Assembly: GCA_944472135.2 (NCBI GenBank)
Contig: OX235264.1
Location: 121,053,809-121,117,808 of the forward strand
Direction of reading: 5' to 3'
Source: Trichobilharzia regenti
Taxonomy: Eukaryota > Platyhelminthes > Trematoda > Strigeidida > Schistosomatidae
DNA length: 64,000 nucleotides
Both the position numbers and the translations under genes were made by a program. Shown here piece after piece: positions 28,661-40,114 of the stretch (positions within the stretch are counted from its first letter, which is position 1; each line of letters opens with the position of its first letter). Under the pieces are notes generated by a model. The model did no database searches. It saw only the letters and a list, made by a program, of their open reading frames with translations, and was not told the origin of the DNA.

Positions 28661-30405
28661 AGTGGAGAGACAATGGCTTTTCAATATTTAACTACGGAAA
28701 GTACACTAGTCCCAATACCAATATAATAACACTTAGTAATTATGTAGGTTCAATACTTGAAATTCGATTGTCATTAAAATACTTAAAATGATTAAAATAG
28801 CTATGCGGCAAGTGTTCTCTTGCTTTACCATGCTTGTTTCCCTTATAACACTCAGTTATTGAGCCTAATGTATTCTTTGATAATACGAATTATGACACTG
28901 ACTATGCTCTTATTATACATAGATTGATTTACTTTACGACTACCTGTAGTACTAACTACCCTTCTGTAGTATTGTTAAACAAATGCTGAAATTTTGTTGG
29001 TTCTGTTAATATCTTTTTATAATATATGTAGACAGGTTACTTTGCAATGTCAAATGTTACTATATACAAGACTGTCATGATAATTTAGTACACTAAGTCC
29101 TGCCAACCGACCTTACCTTCAGTTCATACTACCTACATTGATCCCTAACTATATTGTTCTGCTGAATCTTGCTTCACTATTCACAAAACCTATTCTTTTT
29201 ATTCTTTAAGGTTCTAACTTCTTGTAAAGTAATCTGTTCATTAGGACGCATGCATACATATATAATGTTCATAAAGATGTACGCGGAGACCTATTGGAAG
29301 CACTCATTAAGAAAGCTAGGGAGATGGAATATGAGGTACGAACATGTCTGGTACCAAGCAATATATTTGCGGTAGCCATAATAATCATAGTCTCAGAGCT
29401 TAACATCAAAAAAGGAGGGAGGGTGGCGTTAGCTGATCAGTAGATATGGTGGGGGTCACTAAGGTGAATCGCCCCATTCTGCAGGAACAGCAATATGCAA
29501 ATTAAAGGCTCGAGATATTTCTGATTTTTATGAGGGCTTAGATCTTTATCTTGAAAAAGATAATAATGAACGCCTTGACAGATCATGCTTCTACCTTTAA
29601 ATATATACCATTCGCTCAGCCTATTGTTGAGATGCGACCACGTGGGATCTGCACAGATTTATGGGGCATCTTATAAACTAACTTGCTGTCCATTGACTGA
29701 TCTTTAAATACCACTTCACAATGTCTTATCTCATTCATTTTCCAATAACGTCTTTACTTGATCCTCATTATTTCCCATTAAACCTAACATTTTACAGCTC
29801 TTTATGACTTATTATATTCCTACTCTCTGAAGGTTACGGTTGCACATTAAATGCACAAAAAGGTATAAAACAAAAACAACTGGCACAACTGAGGATAAAT
29901 GTATTAAAACCAAAAGTGGACATCATGATAGTACGAGATATACGTGTAGCATTATACATTGCAAATGAACGTTGTCAGCCTAGGGAGTTTTCTTTTTTTA
30001 ATGCATTTATTAATGATACTTGCACTTACCTATTTCATTACAATTTAATGATTCACCTCAGCACTTTAACTTTTCTAAAACAGCTTTCAATCCCTTGTAA
30101 ACGTTGTACTTACCTCAATTTTGGTTGGTTATCGTATGCCTACAACCACGGGATGAAAACGAAACGAAGTCGATTTTCCCGCTCAACCTGGAGGACAACT
30201 GTACAATTCAATAACTATACGTCCTGGTTCAGACAATGAGTGTAATTATATATATATATCAAATATTCAACTGTTGAAACATTATTAACTTGTAGACAAT
30301 CTACGATTTGATATTATATCAAACTTGACCGTGCCTGTAAAAATGGCATGCATTTTCATGTAAATTTATATGTTTACATGAGAATATACATTATTATTAT
30401 TATTA
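28661..30405 (+). other. Family A 3' UTR (A1)
   Basis: No coding frame of note. The end has two successive hairpins (GTGCC...GGCAT; TCATGTAAA...TTTACATGA at about 30330-30380), then GAATATACATT and an ATT repeat. Confidence 0.75.
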
Positions 30406-30412
30406 AAATATT

Positions 30413-31160
30413 AAGGCGTTTGGAGCGCAAAGTGGCAACTGACTTTCAACCCGGACAAGTGCGGTATAACCCGCCTTGGACGCTGGAAACCGATAATGTG
30501 CCTATATATGTACGGTGAGCTCCTCTCAAAACTGAACACAGTCACAGATCTCGGGATAACATCCTCAGATTTATCCTTTTCCGATCATGCAAATAAGGTT
30601 GTATCTGACCGTAAACGACTTACTGGCTTTGTACTGCGTAACTTCTACACCCAAGAAGCAAGATTAGCTGTATATAGGACATGTATCCGTCCCAAACTTG
30701 AATACTGTGCTCTCCCATTTAGTAACCTCAGGTCTGTAGACAGAAAAAAATCGAAAGTCTCCAGAGATTCCTCACGAAACGCATAGTAGGGTTCGACCAA
30801 CAAGTGGAATATGTTGACAGATGTGTACGTCTGAAACTAGAGCCTCTGTGGTTAAGGAGAGTGAAGTGCAACTTATTTCTACCCTTCAAAGTCATCAGGA
30901 AACATTGTTACAGTAACTCATCCACAACGTGGGAAAATATTAAATGATATCAGCTGCGAAACCACGACTACCTTGTCAAGGTGGCTGCCCACAGAAAATC
31001 CATTAGGGCAAACTTATTCACCATAAAATATTGCACTCTTCGGAACCAACTACCACCTGAAACAAGATGTTGTGAAAACCCCGATGGGTTCAAACGGAGC
31101 CTAGAAAGACACTTTAACATGTCCACGCTAGCTCGTCTAAAAGACCACAACTGTTGGTAG
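30413..31160 (+). pseudogene. LINE RT C-terminal part, family A (A2)
   Basis: Covers the region after the palm: NPDKCGITRLGRW, TDLGITSSDLSFSDHANK, YCALPFSNLRS. It has the -1 frame change at the seven-A run near 30744-30750, then continues to an in-frame TGA near 30945 and to the TAG at 31158-31160. Same lesions as A3 and A4. Confidence 0.75.
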
Positions 31161-33058
31161 AGTGGAAATTGACGGCCAGTCCAGTCTTCAGTATAGACAC
31201 ATACGTATATCTCGACTCTAATACTCACGCAGCGAACGTTAACTAATTAACTGATTTCTATTCTCTATAATTTTCAATAAGTTCTGTTGGTAAAAATAAC
31301 ACTGGAAATAATTATAATAGCATCCACACCTTTCAACATTTTACATACGTATATACTAATATGATAATACTTATTAATCATGCATGTTCAATTCTTAAAA
31401 TTAGATTGTTATTAAAATACTTAAAATGATTAAAATATTTATACATCAAATGTTCCCTTGCTTTACCACGCTCGTTTCCCTTATAACACTCAATTATTGA
31501 GCATAGTGTATTATTTGATATACGAATTATAATACTGATTATACTCTTACCATATATGGTTTGATTTACTCTACGGCTCCCTGTAGACTAACTGCCATTC
31601 TTCAGTTTACACACACTGCAGTATTGCTAGCCAAATGCCAAAATTTTGTTGGTTCTGTGTTAATATCTTTTTATAATATATCTAGACACGTTACTTTGCA
31701 ATGTCAGATGTTTACTATATATTAGTACACTAAGTCCTGCCAACCGACCTCACCTTCAGTTCATACTACCTACATTGAACCCTAACTATAGTGTTCTGCT
31801 GAATCTTGCTCCACTATTCACAAAACCTATTCGTTTTACTCTTTAAGTTTTTAGCTTTTTATAAAGTAATCTGTTCATTAGGATGCATGCACACATATAT
31901 AATATGTTCATAAAGATGTACGTGGAGACCTATTGGAAGCACTCATTAAGAAAGCTGGGGAGATGGAATATAGGGTACGAACATGTCTGGTACCAAGCAA
32001 TATATTTCTGGTAGCCATAATAATCATAGACTCAGAGCCTAATATCAAGGAAGGAGGGAGGGTGACGCTAGCTGGTGGTCACTAAGGTGAATCACCCCAT
32101 TCTGTAGAAACAGCAACATGCAAATTGACGGCTCGAGATATTTCTGATTTTTATGAGGGCTTAGATCTTCATCTTGAAAAAGATAATAATGAACGCCTTG
32201 ACAGATCATGCTTCTACCTCTAAATATAAACCATTCGCTCAGCCTATTGTTGAGATTCGACCAAGTGAGCTCCGCGCAGATTTATGGGGCATCTTATAAA
32301 TTAACTTGCTATCCATTGTCGTATCTCCGAATACCACATCATAATGTCTTATCTCATTTATTTTCTAATAACGTCTTAACTTGATCCTCATTATATTTAA
32401 TTAAACCTAACATTTTATAGCTCTTTATGAATTTGATTCGACTTATTCCTCTGCTAATCTCTGTAGGGTACGGTTGTGCATCAAACAGACAAAAAAGCAT
32501 GAAATAAAAACAACTGGCTTGAAAATAATTGTATTAAAGCCAAAAGTGGATATCACAATAGTGCGAAATATATTGGTATTATTATACATTGCAAATGAAT
32601 GTTGTCGGCCTAAGGATTAATTACTTACCCATTCTGTTTCATATATAAATGTATTTATTAACGATATATTGCACTTACTTAATTTATTACACTTCAATGA
32701 TTCACCTTAGCACTTTAACTTTTCTAAAACAGCTCTCAATCCCTTGTAAACTTTGTACTTACCTCAATTTTTGTTGGTTATCGTATGCCTACAACCACGG
32801 GATGAAAACGAAACGAAGTCGATTTTCCCGCTCAACCTGGAGGACAACTGTACAATTCAATAACTATACGTCCTGGTTCAGACAATGAGTGTAATTATAT
32901 ATATATATATCAAATATTCAACTGTTGAAACATTATTAACTTGTAGACAATTTAAGATTTGACATTATAGCATACTAGATCGTGCCTGTAAAAATGGCAT
33001 GCACTTTCATGTAAATTTATGTATATATGAAAATAAAAATTATTACTATTACTATTAT
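31161..33058 (+). other. Family A 3' UTR (A2)
   Basis: About 1.9 kb without coding frames, with a TA-dinucleotide run near 32893 and the terminal hairpin region at 32980-33040. Confidence 0.7.
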
Positions 33059-33973
33059 AAGGAAAACCAGAAAATTTATGCACTCCCAACACACATTATC
33101 GCAAGCCAGAACCTATAAAACTGTAATCGTCGGGGTGGACAAAACTGTCATAGAAAGGCGTGCATATAATTATCTCTCTAAGCCTAATTGTGAAATAAGT
33201 AATAGGACATTGCACGCAGCCATTATTCCCAACCCTGTGAAAGATACAGTAGACCCACCGCATCACCCCTCTCAAAACACACAGAATTATCCCATCTGAG
33301 TGCAACACCAGCCGAAAGGCCACTAGACTGTAACCAAATAAATAATAAACCGTACCATCTATCACAGCAGAATCTAAAATTCCACTAAATAACCCCAGAA
33401 AAAAGTCAAAACCCCCGAAATTCGACATTGTCCTCTCCTAGCCATAACTTCATTGCTGAAGGTAAGGAAAATATGCCTCTAAATCATGCCAACAAAAACA
33501 GCGGCAGCTTAAATAAGCCCACACTTCCCACGGTCAATAGTATTAGCACTCACAACGTGCGAAATCGCACCACGGTACACACTAATATCCAATGTCACAA
33601 CAATGTCACCCTCAATAGCACAAGTGGTAATAGTCAGAACTCGGCTACCAACAACTCAGGGTCTTCAGAGTATGGCACACAAACAAATTTTCACCGGATA
33701 TATGGTACAAGTCTGTTGGGAATTAACCCGCAGTGCAGTACACACGAAACCCACACAAGGACACAACTAGCATCAAACAATAGGTGGAATAATAAGCCAT
33801 GGTCATCACAAGGATCCAATCATTTTTTATCCCCCGCGTCCCTGTCAGCCTTGAAAAAACAGCTGGTAGGGATGTTGACGCTTCTAAACCACTAGAGCTG
33901 CCCCCCTCCTTGCATGAAAACAGGAACGGTCTAGTGCATCCGTATCCATTAAGCACACTTAACACTTGCAAAA
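33059..33973 (+). pseudogene. LINE ORF1, family C (C2), frameshifted
   Basis: Starts inside the RRM-like block (FMHSQHTLSQARTYKT) directly after the A2 tail. Relative to 11322-12353 it has lost a C near 33256 and an A near 33350, so the frame breaks twice. The C-terminal part (33428-33895) is open and rich in N, S, T and H. The copy is truncated near 33973; the duplicate at 51965 continues into ORF2. Confidence 0.75.
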
Positions 33974-33981
33974 TCCAGGAT

Positions 33982-34018
33982 GTGAATTTCGAGACCTACG
34001 ACGCCGACTGCTGGCACA
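33982..34018 (-). repeat. Filler fragment related to CHCC-type gag
   Basis: About 31 of 33 bases match 36838-36870, the arginine-serine-rich end of the gag at 36745-37198 (CTACGACGCCGACTGCTGGC shared). It lies between two LINE fragments. Confidence 0.55.
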
Positions 34019-34029
34019 TGAATTTCATT

Positions 34030-34562
34030 TGCAGTGTATAATAATACCAGTATATTTCTTACTGTCATGGTGTCCACTTTTGGCTTTAATGCAACTTTTT
34101 TCAAGTCAGTTGTTTTTATTTCCTGCTTTTTTGTCTGTTTGATGCACAACCGTACCCTACGGAGATTAGCAGAGGAATAAGTCGAATCAAATTCATAAAG
34201 AGCTATAAAATGTTAGGTTTAATGAAATATAATGAGGATCAAATAAAGACGTTATTAGAAAATAAATGAGATAAGACATTATGATGTGGTATTCGAAGAT
34301 ACGACAATGGATAGCAAGTTAATTTATAAGATGCCCCATAAATCTGCGCGGAGCTCACTTGGTCGAATCTCAACAATAGGCTGAGCGAATGGTTTATATT
34401 TAGAGGTAGAAGCATGATCTGTCAAGGCGTTCATTATTATCTTTTTCAAGATGAAGATCTAAGCCCTCATAAAAATCAGAAATATCTCGAGCCGTCAATT
34501 TGCATGTTGCTGTTTCTACAGAATGGGGTGATTCACCTTAGTTACCACCACCATATCTACTC
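34030..34562 (-). repeat. Family A 3' UTR fragment (A6)
   Basis: Reverse complement of the block seen at 29440-29960 and 32080-32600, including the CCACCATATCTACT end found only in A1-like copies. Confidence 0.75.
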
Positions 34563-34856
34563 ATCGGCTTGCGCTGTAATCTATAGCTTGATGAGAGGAG
34601 GTTATACGCTTCAGCGCGTCCGCAGCCAAGTATCAGATTTTCAGCTTTTTTTAGGTTGGCGTGATGTATATAAGGATTTTTTTCAGAGAGTCTCTTGGGT
34701 CTATTTCCGAAAGCTTGTTTTTAGTTACATCCATTAAAGACTTAACGTGGCCACTATCAAACCGAATCTCCGTGGTATTTTCGAGATCGGCAGTGACACA
34801 CTATGCAACTGGCCTAATTTTTTCTGAAGTTCACTTTGTTGACTTTGGATAGACTC
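34563..34856 (-). pseudogene. LINE ORF1 fragment, family F (degenerate)
   Basis: The minus strand aligns with 38945-39240 (GTGAACTTCAG...AAAACAAGCTTTCGG...GCTGAAAATCTGAT), the coiled-coil region before the RRM-like block. It contains frameshifts and substitutions and no usable frame. Confidence 0.6.
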
Positions 34857-35215
34857 TATCTCACGCTGCATAATCCTTAAACCTGACTCACTTTGGACAA
34901 GAAGACTTATTTAAGGTCCTTCACGAAATATCATTCTCAGGTAACAGGGACATACAACTTGCACAGGAAGGCTCTTACGATCTGCGTAACCAAACTTGCA
35001 CAGTGACAAATCATTCCTTTAAGTCAACACTCCGTGAAAACTTCTTCACAGTCATGTATTCTATAATATGGAATAGCCTGCCTATAGATATCAGAACTCG
35101 CTCTTCAATTAAAAGCTTCAAACGCTCTCTGTACAGACTGTTTCACTCTACTGATTATATTAATAAATTATTTACTCCTAGAACAAATCATCTGTTAGTC
35201 TACTACAGCACCTAA
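34857..35215 (+). pseudogene. LINE RT C-terminal fragment, family B (B2)
   Basis: Matches 55985-56365: YDLRNQTCTVT, SFKSTLRENFFTVMYS, IWNSLPID, SFKRSLYRLFHST. A small deletion near 34912 removes the INLIFF segment and breaks the frame. The stop at 35213-35215 is shared with the longer copy. Confidence 0.75.
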
Positions 35216-36387
35216 AAAGCGCGCTTCAATACTCCTAGCACTCGAAAAACAATATATAACCTAGTCGTATTAATGCATGAAGACTTAGCACTGACATACA
35301 GGAACATTTCACTCCTAGAAATAGGACCTGTCACTCTATTGTAACCTTCAAACACTTGCTGTATAAACTGTTTCATCCCAATGACTATCCCTACCAGAAC
35401 CCATGAATTATTTCTCAAATGCATCAGTTGTTAGAACACTAAAACGCTCATACTCATTAATATATGTTTTGACACTAAATAAACTCTAAGACTTAGCATA
35501 AATACGTGAAAACACAACTACAATATAGGTAAAAGTTTACTATGGTATAATATGCAATCGACATAAACATTTATATATGCATATAACATTGATGTATTTT
35601 TCATGTTGACATACTTTCTATTTCTGGTATTCTACTGCTGTGCATACTCTTCTATTTATCTCCTGGTCGAGAACGAACAACCCTGCATCTAAACCGAAAT
35701 GAAGCTGAATTCCAGACCGTTTAACTCATAACCACTCAAATCCCATGAAAGATCCAATTCTACCATTTGAAGACGCTGGCGAACATGCTGTAAATGAGTA
35801 TTCATGATCTGAATTGAAGAAGCAACTGGTTTACAAACAGTTTTCAACATTTTACTGAACTTAAGTGTACGGTCCGCCATGCAGACACAAATGGAGAAAA
35901 TGGAAAATTCTGAAATCGACCCCGGCACCATTTTATGCAGTAAAACACGTTAACATGGCCTTATCTAGTTTTCGCCTCCACGATCAAATTTCTTTCCTGT
36001 TATGAAACTACGATAAGACTGCTGAAAAATGGAATAAATATATCACTGATCTCAACATAATACATCAATAATCTTTAAGCCAAATGTGCTGTTCACAACG
36101 AAGTTATGTAAGAGAATTGACTTCAAGCTTTATTTTTCCCAGATATCTGTATTACATTCATCTGATGTCTGGGTTTTTGTTAATCCGAAGGCAATATTTC
36201 TATATCTTTTTATGTGCTACACAAACAAACTTTATAGCAGACTGTTCCGACTGTCTCTAATGTCAGAAAGAACAGCCAAATTGTAAATCCATTATACATC
36301 GAATTATGTGTAATTTATATAACAACTTATCCATGCCTGTACAACTGGCATGTTCCTGCATGAACAGGAAGAAATATATTACTATAA
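35216..36387 (+). other. Family B 3' UTR (B2)
   Basis: About 1.2 kb, non-coding. It contains the conserved CTTCAAGCTTTATTTTT block, the CCCAGATATC...GATGTCTGGG hairpin (36138-36173), a terminal ATGCC...GGCAT hairpin and TTCCTG...CAGGAA near 36351-36368. Confidence 0.75.
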
Positions 36388-36785
36388 TCTATCAACCTGT
36401 GCTTACCTGTATCTACGAGTATTTGGTAATGCAGTAACAGATCCATACTGATGATAACTTTGGTCACGTCCGCTACCAGAAAGACCCAGCGAAATGCTCG
36501 GTGCAAGCCGATATTCAGGTCAAGAAAGCGCCTGCCAAACGTAGCTATCGGCGAAGAATTTGCGGCACGTAGTTGTAAGGACATTGGCCGCCTGCGCTCT
36601 TCTATTATGGTTGGGATTACACTGACCTCTGCCCCGGTATCAATGAGGAAGCGTATCCCTGTGTTACATTCTGTGACATAGAAAATGCGACATGGGAGTG
36701 GTTTGCCATCAACGTTGGTCGCCAACACGTGCTGGCCTGCTAGTTTCCCCACTTTTGGAAATCGAAGGTGCACGGGCGAGTGCAC
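36386..36785 (-). pseudogene. Aspartic protease of a CHCC-type LTR element, truncated
   Basis: On the minus strand the frame carries FLIDTGAEVSVIP, a retroviral-type protease active site with the normal DTGAE, followed by FGRRFLDLNIG and a hydrophobic strand. It stops being homologous near 36386, where the family-B tail begins; the ORF's last residues are LINE tail. Such a protease cleaves Gag-Pol in the particle. RT and integrase are absent. Confidence 0.75.
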
Positions 36786-37928
36786 TTTTGGGCTTTTTCA
36801 CAATAACGCCGATGATGCCAGCACACTCCAGGCTGGGGTTTCGAGATCTACGACGCCGACTGCTGGCACGTGACGATGATCTACTGCGAGTTGAGTCTGT
36901 GCGACTACCCGAGCGGCTTCTTGCTCTCATCTCTTGTCTGATACTACATATCTCTTCGTACAGTTTGGTTATATGGGCCACCGTATCGAAGCTGGATGAC
37001 TCTCCAGTCGGAGATTCTTTGATCTGAGCGGGCCTATCAGTGGGCGTGGCCGAAATGCTCAGGTAGGATGCAGTAGTCTCTACTACCCTATCGGCCACCT
37101 CGGCTAACTCGGGTGGGAGGGATTCGTGGATTGGGGCTAAAATGCGCAGAAACGCCTGTGGTAATCTTTGCAACCACAGTTGTTTTAGGAAGGCATCATG
37201 TCAATGGAGTTGAAGATTGAACGATCAATTCTTGGTTGTTTGCTCAAAATCAACTTCCCCAATTTTCGCGGAGGCATCAATACGACAGTCATCGTCTCAT
37301 CGGTCGCTGTTCAGAAAGAAGATTGAAACATCGTCAGAAGTAATACTATGATTTATTATTGTAATATTTGTTCACAGATCTTAGTTCAGTTATTATTTTT
37401 ATATGTTGGTGTAACAATAAAGAATTCTCAAGCGGCCAATCGGTGTTTTGGTTTTTTCGTCCGTTATAACTAAGCGTTTCTGAAAACTTCGAGGAACAGC
37501 GTGGGCCCGAGCATAGCAAGAGCTGGGCATTAACGGTTTATGAGACGTGGCTGACACATCATCTACATTGAAGTTGGCGACCAACTGTCTCATCTGTCGT
37601 AACAACTGAGTGGGATTCCGGTCGCCAAGGTGAACCTCACAAAAGAGTTCCTGCACTTTTGTCGGTCTGTGAGTGCAACGCGCCTAATTAGCGCTTGCTT
37701 GAGCCGTTCATACAACTCAGGGGACGGATCCACGAGGTCATCTGAAACCTCTTCCATAACATTTTCAGGGAGACTCACAATTACCCAGTTTACTTTCGTT
37801 TCCTGTGAGTGCATATGTTTGAGAGTGAACAAAGGTTCTACATGGTTGAACCATGCAACAGGACGATGTGTCCAAAAGGTGGGAAGTTTCAAGGTTACAG
37901 CCATTTGCGAAGCACTGTTGTCAGCCAT
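36745..37928 (-). pseudogene. gag: CHCC-type (Boudicca/CsRn1-like) Gag, split by a solo LTR
   Basis: The start is the ATG at 37928 (MADNSASQ). The N-terminal part has the clade-typical VTLKLPTFW...AWFNHVEPLFTL and ELYERLKQALIRR. A solo LTR at 37199-37556 interrupts it after NFNVDD; homology resumes at once after it (AFLKQLWLQRLPQAF). An arginine-serine-rich region precedes the zinc finger at 36823-36770, CWHHRRYCEKAQKCTRPC, the C-H-C-C arrangement typical of the clade, in a different frame from the body. It is therefore dead by insertion and frameshift. Gag would form the particle and the finger would bind element RNA. Confidence 0.75.
37199..37556 (+). mobile_element. Solo BEL-type LTR inside gag
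   Basis: 358 bp, TGTCAATGG...GCTGACA, with a perfect 5-bp target duplication CATCA (37194-37198 and 37557-37561). Same family as 7238-7594 and the LTRs of 41622-45414, on the opposite strand to the gag it splits. Confidence 0.92.
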
Positions 37929-38421
37929 TTTGCGGACAGAAGGATATACTGACGGGGTTATACGACAAGTACACGTAAAAAACGAATAAAAATTTATAAC
38001 CCTATGTGAAAAATATGTACAAAAAAGGGATTCGATATGAAAAAGAACTAAAAGCATGTGGAGCTAAAATGGAGGCAAACGATGAATATACGGGCTCACC
38101 ACTTGTAGGTACTATTAAGGCTTAGTGTAGACCTCAACTCTTAACATTCTTACAAAACTTCACCGTTTTACTCCCTTAGCTGTACTCTACTCAACGTGCA
38201 AATACTGACAAACTGAATCAAGGTAAAAAAAACTTGGTATGACAAGTGTATCTAGGACAATTATATTTTACAATACGAAATATGAAATTCAATAAATAAA
38301 GAGGTTGTACAACTTATCTGTTGACGTCACTGGAGGTAGGCTCAGAGACTGTGCAGAATGTAGACACAACGAGAGAGCAAACCGATGAACGTACGCAAGA
38401 GTCACAACTCAAAAGATAAAA
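37929..38421 (-). other. Leader or LTR remnant upstream of gag
   Basis: About 490 bp. It should hold the 5' UTR and perhaps part of the LTR of the gag element, but I could not define TG...CA boundaries or a primer site. No other gene is seen. Confidence 0.4.
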
Positions 38422-38655
38422 GTGTGTCAAAGATGGGTGGGCGAGTTTAAACAAAAGTTCAAGGGTACATTGTGCACTACAGATGTTTGTTCATTGTTCA
38501 CCAATGTACCACTAGGAGAAACTATCTGCTATCAGTGCAAGTTTACTGATTTAAACAGCATGAACTTTGGCTTACCAACTGAATACCTTAAACAACTATT
38601 ATTGAGATGCACACTGAATGTGCAATTTGGATTTAATGATTTCGTCTACAATTAA
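38422..38655 (+). pseudogene. Penelope-like reverse-transcriptase fragment
   Basis: The frame contains TTDVCSLFTNVPLGETI, the characteristic D-x-x-S-L-F-T-N-(V/I)-P motif of Penelope-like RTs, followed by LPTEYLKQLLLRC and a FGFNDFVYN strand. The downstream catalytic core is not found. Penelope-like elements use this RT together with a GIY-YIG nuclease; a nuclease remnant lies far away at 61150-61509 and need not be from the same copy. Confidence 0.7.
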
Positions 38656-38802
38656 CAGTTGGCTGTACCTTCGAAATTGATGACATTTTTGCACGTGTTT
38701 GCTCTGAAATTTATTTACTGCTTATTGTCATATAATCCATGAAATTATGGTCCAAATCTCTAAAAAACGTGTTCATAGAAACGCAATTGTTTTAGATAAC
38801 GG

Positions 38803-40110
38803 CTGCGTTACCTCCCGGTAATACGGTATCAACTACTAGCTCTCAAAATGGTTTGAGTGCAGATCTCACTCCTGTGATACAGGTGAAGGGTGTTCTGCTA
38901 CAGAACTCTGATTTCCGCAAATTAAACCTCCTTTTGAAAGATATGCAGAGGCAAGTAAGTGAACTTCAGGAAAAATTAGATCAGTTTGATAGTATGTCAC
39001 TGACAATCTCAAATACCACGTAGATTCGTTCTGATATTGGCCAGGTTAAGTCTTTACTGGATGTAACTCAAAACAAGCTTTCGGATCTAGACCCAATAGC
39101 CTTTCTGTCAAAAAGCATCCTAAAATGTCTCCAGAAAACCTGAATAAGGCTGAAAATCTGATTGACTGCTTGGCTGCGGAGGTGATGAAGCGTACAATCT
39201 CTTCTCACCAGGCTATAGTTTACATTGTCCCAGATTCTCTGACTCTGAAGACTGTAAGACGCAAAATCCTGATTTGTTGCGGCATGGCTAGTGTTCCATG
39301 TGAATGCAAAAGACTTCGTAAAACGTCGCACCAGGCTAATTGTCCCATCATTTTTAAATTCAATAATTCCCTTGAAGCTAGTAACTTTAATAAATGTCAG
39401 GTTCACATAAGATTGAATAGCAGTTATAAGTCTATAACCGTAGCCCGAAATAAAACGCCGTGTCAGCACAGAATAATGCGTAGTAGTCGCCTGGTCACCT
39501 CCTCTAGCTTTGATTTACCAAAAAAGGATCATGCACAGCAACAGACACCTAGTGCTGAAACTAGCATTCAGCAAACTACACAACAACCACGCTTGCCAAT
39601 GGAACTAGGAACTGATTTAGGTACCAGTACCCCTGTAAATAAAGCCTCATCGAAAGATGTTAAAATGGCTAGAACTTCTGCAAGTTGTTCTAAGAAATTT
39701 CCCCCCAAACGTAGTAACCTCACCACGATGAACAAATTTCGCAGGGTTGAGACTAATGATGGAGAAGAATACTTTGTATTCAATAAGCCTGCTGAGAGTA
39801 AGAATGTCAACAAACCATCACTTGTTACAAAAAACTCCTCTCGAAACATAAGTATATCTGGAGGTTTTCCGCACGCTCCACCTTATAGAAAGTCAGGCTT
39901 CAAGACTCCTAAAGTCTTGCAGCCAAAGCACCTTCCCTCACAATTCCCTTTAAGTTATAAAAACAACACGAAGGTGTGTACCGGTATGACGAAAAGCAGT
40001 TGGATGAGTAGACCTTTTGATGCTATGCTTTTCAGCCGTCAACCTAGGCCCAACCTCTACTACCCTTATATCCAGGAACACATGGTAAATTTTCCAGGTG
40101 TCCCGAATCA
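38803..40110 (+). pseudogene. LINE ORF1, family F, broken
   Basis: The frame begins after a TAG near 38800. A coiled-coil segment follows (LLLKDMQRQVSELQEKLDQF), then an in-frame TAG at 39018-39020 and a frame change near 39120. From 39125 the frame is open: the RRM-like block (VYIVPDSLTLKTVRRK, NCPIIFKFNNSLEASNF) and a basic, S/P-rich tail. The frame runs at 40115 into an LTR insertion; after the insertion (41213 onward) the ORF1 end resumes and stops near 41281, overlapping ORF2. Related in layout to the ORF1 proteins at 8538-10280 and 11322-12353, but a separate family. Confidence 0.7.
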
Positions 40111-40114
40111 CTGG

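Larger units (their letters stand above)
26214..30405 (+). mobile_element. CR1-like LINE, family A, 5'-truncated copy (A1)
   Basis: Starts in the middle of the endonuclease domain at the joint with LTR 7 and runs through RT, the C-terminal domain and a 1.7-kb 3' UTR to an (ATT)n tail at 30385-30405. Its ORF2 is the least damaged LINE frame in the window. It belongs to a different subfamily from A2, A3 and A4, which lack the intact C-terminal frame. Confidence 0.88.
30413..33058 (+). mobile_element. CR1-like LINE, family A, 5'-truncated copy (A2)
   Basis: Begins at GGCGTTTGGAGCGC in the RT and ends in an ATT-type tail near 33058. Near-identical to 49323-51957 (A4), with which it shares even the downstream joint to family C. 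Confidence 0.85.
34857..36387 (+). mobile_element. LINE family B, 5'-truncated copy (B2)
   Basis: RT C terminus followed by a long 3' UTR that ends in the family-B terminal hairpins and a short ATT-like tail at 36373-36387. Confidence 0.8.

Noticed and set aside
33096..33428. 110-codon minus-strand frame (also at 52000-52332)
   Set aside because: Antisense to the LINE ORF1 of family C; no motif of its own.
34414..34737. 107-codon plus-strand frame
   Set aside because: It crosses from an inverted family-A 3' UTR into an inverted ORF1 fragment; chance frame.
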